The notes below the pieces were generated by a model. That model ran no database searches and was not told the DNA's origin. It was given only the letters and a program-made list of their open reading frames with translations. From Rapidithrix thailandica (GTDB lineage Bacteria; Bacteroidota; Bacteroidia; Cytophagales; Flammeovirgaceae), in contig NZ_JBDKWZ010000001.1 in NCBI RefSeq assembly GCF_039710355.1, positions 744,001 to 808,000 of the forward strand: DNA of 64,000 bases, given 5' to 3'. The translations under genes were made by a program, and so were the position numbers. This document shows positions 63,259 through 64,000 of this stretch, in pieces. The first letter of the stretch is position 1. Each line of letters starts with the position of its first letter.

Positions 63259-63624
63259 AAGCTTTCTAAATTTTATAGATTGAAGTTTTACTAAATCATT
63301 TTCTACATCCCTCTTGCTACAGCTAACAGACCGGCATTGTATGTCTTGCCGTTAAGGTCAATTCTTTGTCTTGTGGGCGTGAAGAGAAAGGTTAAACATA
63401 CTCTTAGCCTGATTAAAAAACAAGATAGGAAGAAGTTTTAATTCGTGAAAATTATTTCCGGGGCTTCTTTGTCAGGTATTTTACACCCATCAACCCATGG
63501 AAAAAGAGGAGGAAACGGCTGGTGGATTAGAAAAAATAAGAAGTGTTTCACGAGAGCATTTGCTAAAAATTCCCGCCTGCCCAATACAAGACAGGCGGGA
63601 GTATTTTGTACAATATTGAAAGGT
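63259..63624. other. Intergenic region upstream of DUF4292 and after valS
   Basis: No gene is visible apart from a short frame at 63445-63639 without protein-like features. It contains the valS terminator at 63571-63600. The rest is the upstream region of the DUF4292 gene. Confidence 0.45.
63571..63600 (-). terminator. Terminator of valS
   Basis: Stem tcccgcctg (63571-63579) and caggcggga (63592-63600); on the reverse strand a T run follows, about 25 bases after the valS stop codon. Confidence 0.85.
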
Positions 63625-64000
63625 CTACAAACTGGCTAATTGCTCTCTCAATGCTTGCAATTTTGCTTCAGCATCGGCTTGTTTTTGCTTTTCATTGGCT
63701 ACTACCTGTTCCGGAGCGTTGTTGACAAAGCGCTCATTGCCCAATTTCTTATTTACTCCTTTCAGGAAGCCCTCCGTATAAGCAATTTCTTTTTCGATTT
63801 TTTCCTTTTCTTTTTCAACGTCCAATTCTCCTTCCACAGGAATAAAGTACTCATCTCCTTTGTGGACAAAGCTTATGGCTTTTTCCAACTGAGTGTCGGT
63901 ATAGTGGATTCCGGAAATATTGGCCAGTTTTTGAATCACCGGAGCAAACGTCTCGTAAAGGGCTTGGTTCTCTGTTTTGATATGCAGTTCCAAGGCTGTT
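63625..64000 (-). CDS. valS: Valyl-tRNA synthetase, C-terminal part (continues past the window edge)
   Basis: Only the C-terminal 125 residues are inside the window. They contain the end of the anticodon-binding region (VIQKLANISGI) and the C-terminal coiled-coil domain that ValRS uses to hold the tRNA (EKEKEKIEKEIAYTEGFLKGVNKKLGNERFVNNAPEQVVANEKQK). This segment with NERFVNNAPEQVV is diagnostic of ValRS. The upstream part lies beyond 64000. Confidence 0.9.
   Translation of the reverse strand, partial: TALELHIKTENQALYETFAPVIQKLANISGIHYTDTQLEKAISFVHKGDEYFIPVEGELDVEKEKEKIEKEIAYTEGFLKGVNKKLGNERFVNNAPEQVVANEKQKQADAEAKLQALREQLASL

Noticed and set aside
63445..63639. Short forward frame before valS
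   Set aside because: It runs through the valS terminator and into valS, and lacks protein-like composition.
1..64000. CRISPR arrays, tRNA and rRNA genes
   Set aside because: No regularly spaced repeats and no cloverleaf or rRNA-like segments were seen on either strand by eye; a dedicated RNA search was not possible.

Overview
The window is chromosomal DNA of a member of the Bacteroidota, most likely a Cytophagales-type marine or soil gliding bacterium. The evidence is the family content: BatA-like and DUF58 proteins, DUF4097, DUF4292, DUF3276 (PUR-alpha-like), DUF4212 and DUF1080 proteins, a two-subunit SSS acetate-type symporter, a P-type ATPase of the CcoI kind and many lipoproteins. Several promoters carry the Bacteroidota -7 motif TAnnTTTG and there are almost no Shine-Dalgarno sites. 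I see no rRNA, tRNA, CRISPR array, prophage or intact transposase.

Layout. 1-1.6 kb holds a sodium:solute symporter. 1.7-7.6 kb is a LacI-controlled unsaturated-uronate cluster (GH88 hydrolase, KduI, KduD-like SDR, DUF4861 protein), with matching acaatcgattgt operators in front of the regulator and of the first catabolic gene. 7.6-12.6 kb has a BatA-like membrane protein and an M14 peptidase. 12.9-16.7 kb has an OmpH/Skp-like chaperone and, on the other strand, an operon of ECF sigma factor, zinc-finger/HEAT anti-sigma and two DUF4097 proteins. 17.2-24.5 kb is the most unusual stretch: a MotA/MotB-like (ZorAB-like) ion-channel pair with no flagellar or Zorya effector genes, a BlaI-type repressor, and divergent from it the Hen1-Pnkp RNA repair pair.

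24.7-34.7 kb is mainly housekeeping: PyrF, an alkyltransferase-like protein, an outer-membrane protein, a DUF1080 protein, AroA, Lgt with a large insertion, a dihydroorotase homologue lacking most metal ligands, and the CcoI-like ATPase. 35-39.5 kb is an acetate module (Acs, symporter large and small subunits) that begins beside a MITE-like element related to one at 1.66 kb. 39.7-50.4 kb has a nucleoid-associated protein, an MBL hydrolase, a diheme cytochrome c, a LytTR regulator convergent with a hybrid histidine kinase, DapD, a glycosyltransferase and a DtxR-type regulator. 50.6-64 kb has an M42 peptidase, an overlapping lipoprotein pair (BNR-repeat and M43 protease), an HD protein with an AraC regulator, a ClC channel, a DUF58 protein, two RlpA paralogues, a PUR-alpha-like protein, an AI-2E-family permease, a DUF4292 lipoprotein and the 3' end of valS.

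How parts work together. The uronate cluster would hydrolyse unsaturated oligouronides and convert 5-keto-4-deoxyuronate to 2-keto-3-deoxygluconate, but KDG kinase, aldolase, lyases and SusCD genes are not here. The Hen1-Pnkp pair would heal and methyl-mark RNAs cut by ribotoxins; the BlaI-type gene shares its upstream region. All functions come from reading protein motifs by eye; no database search was run.
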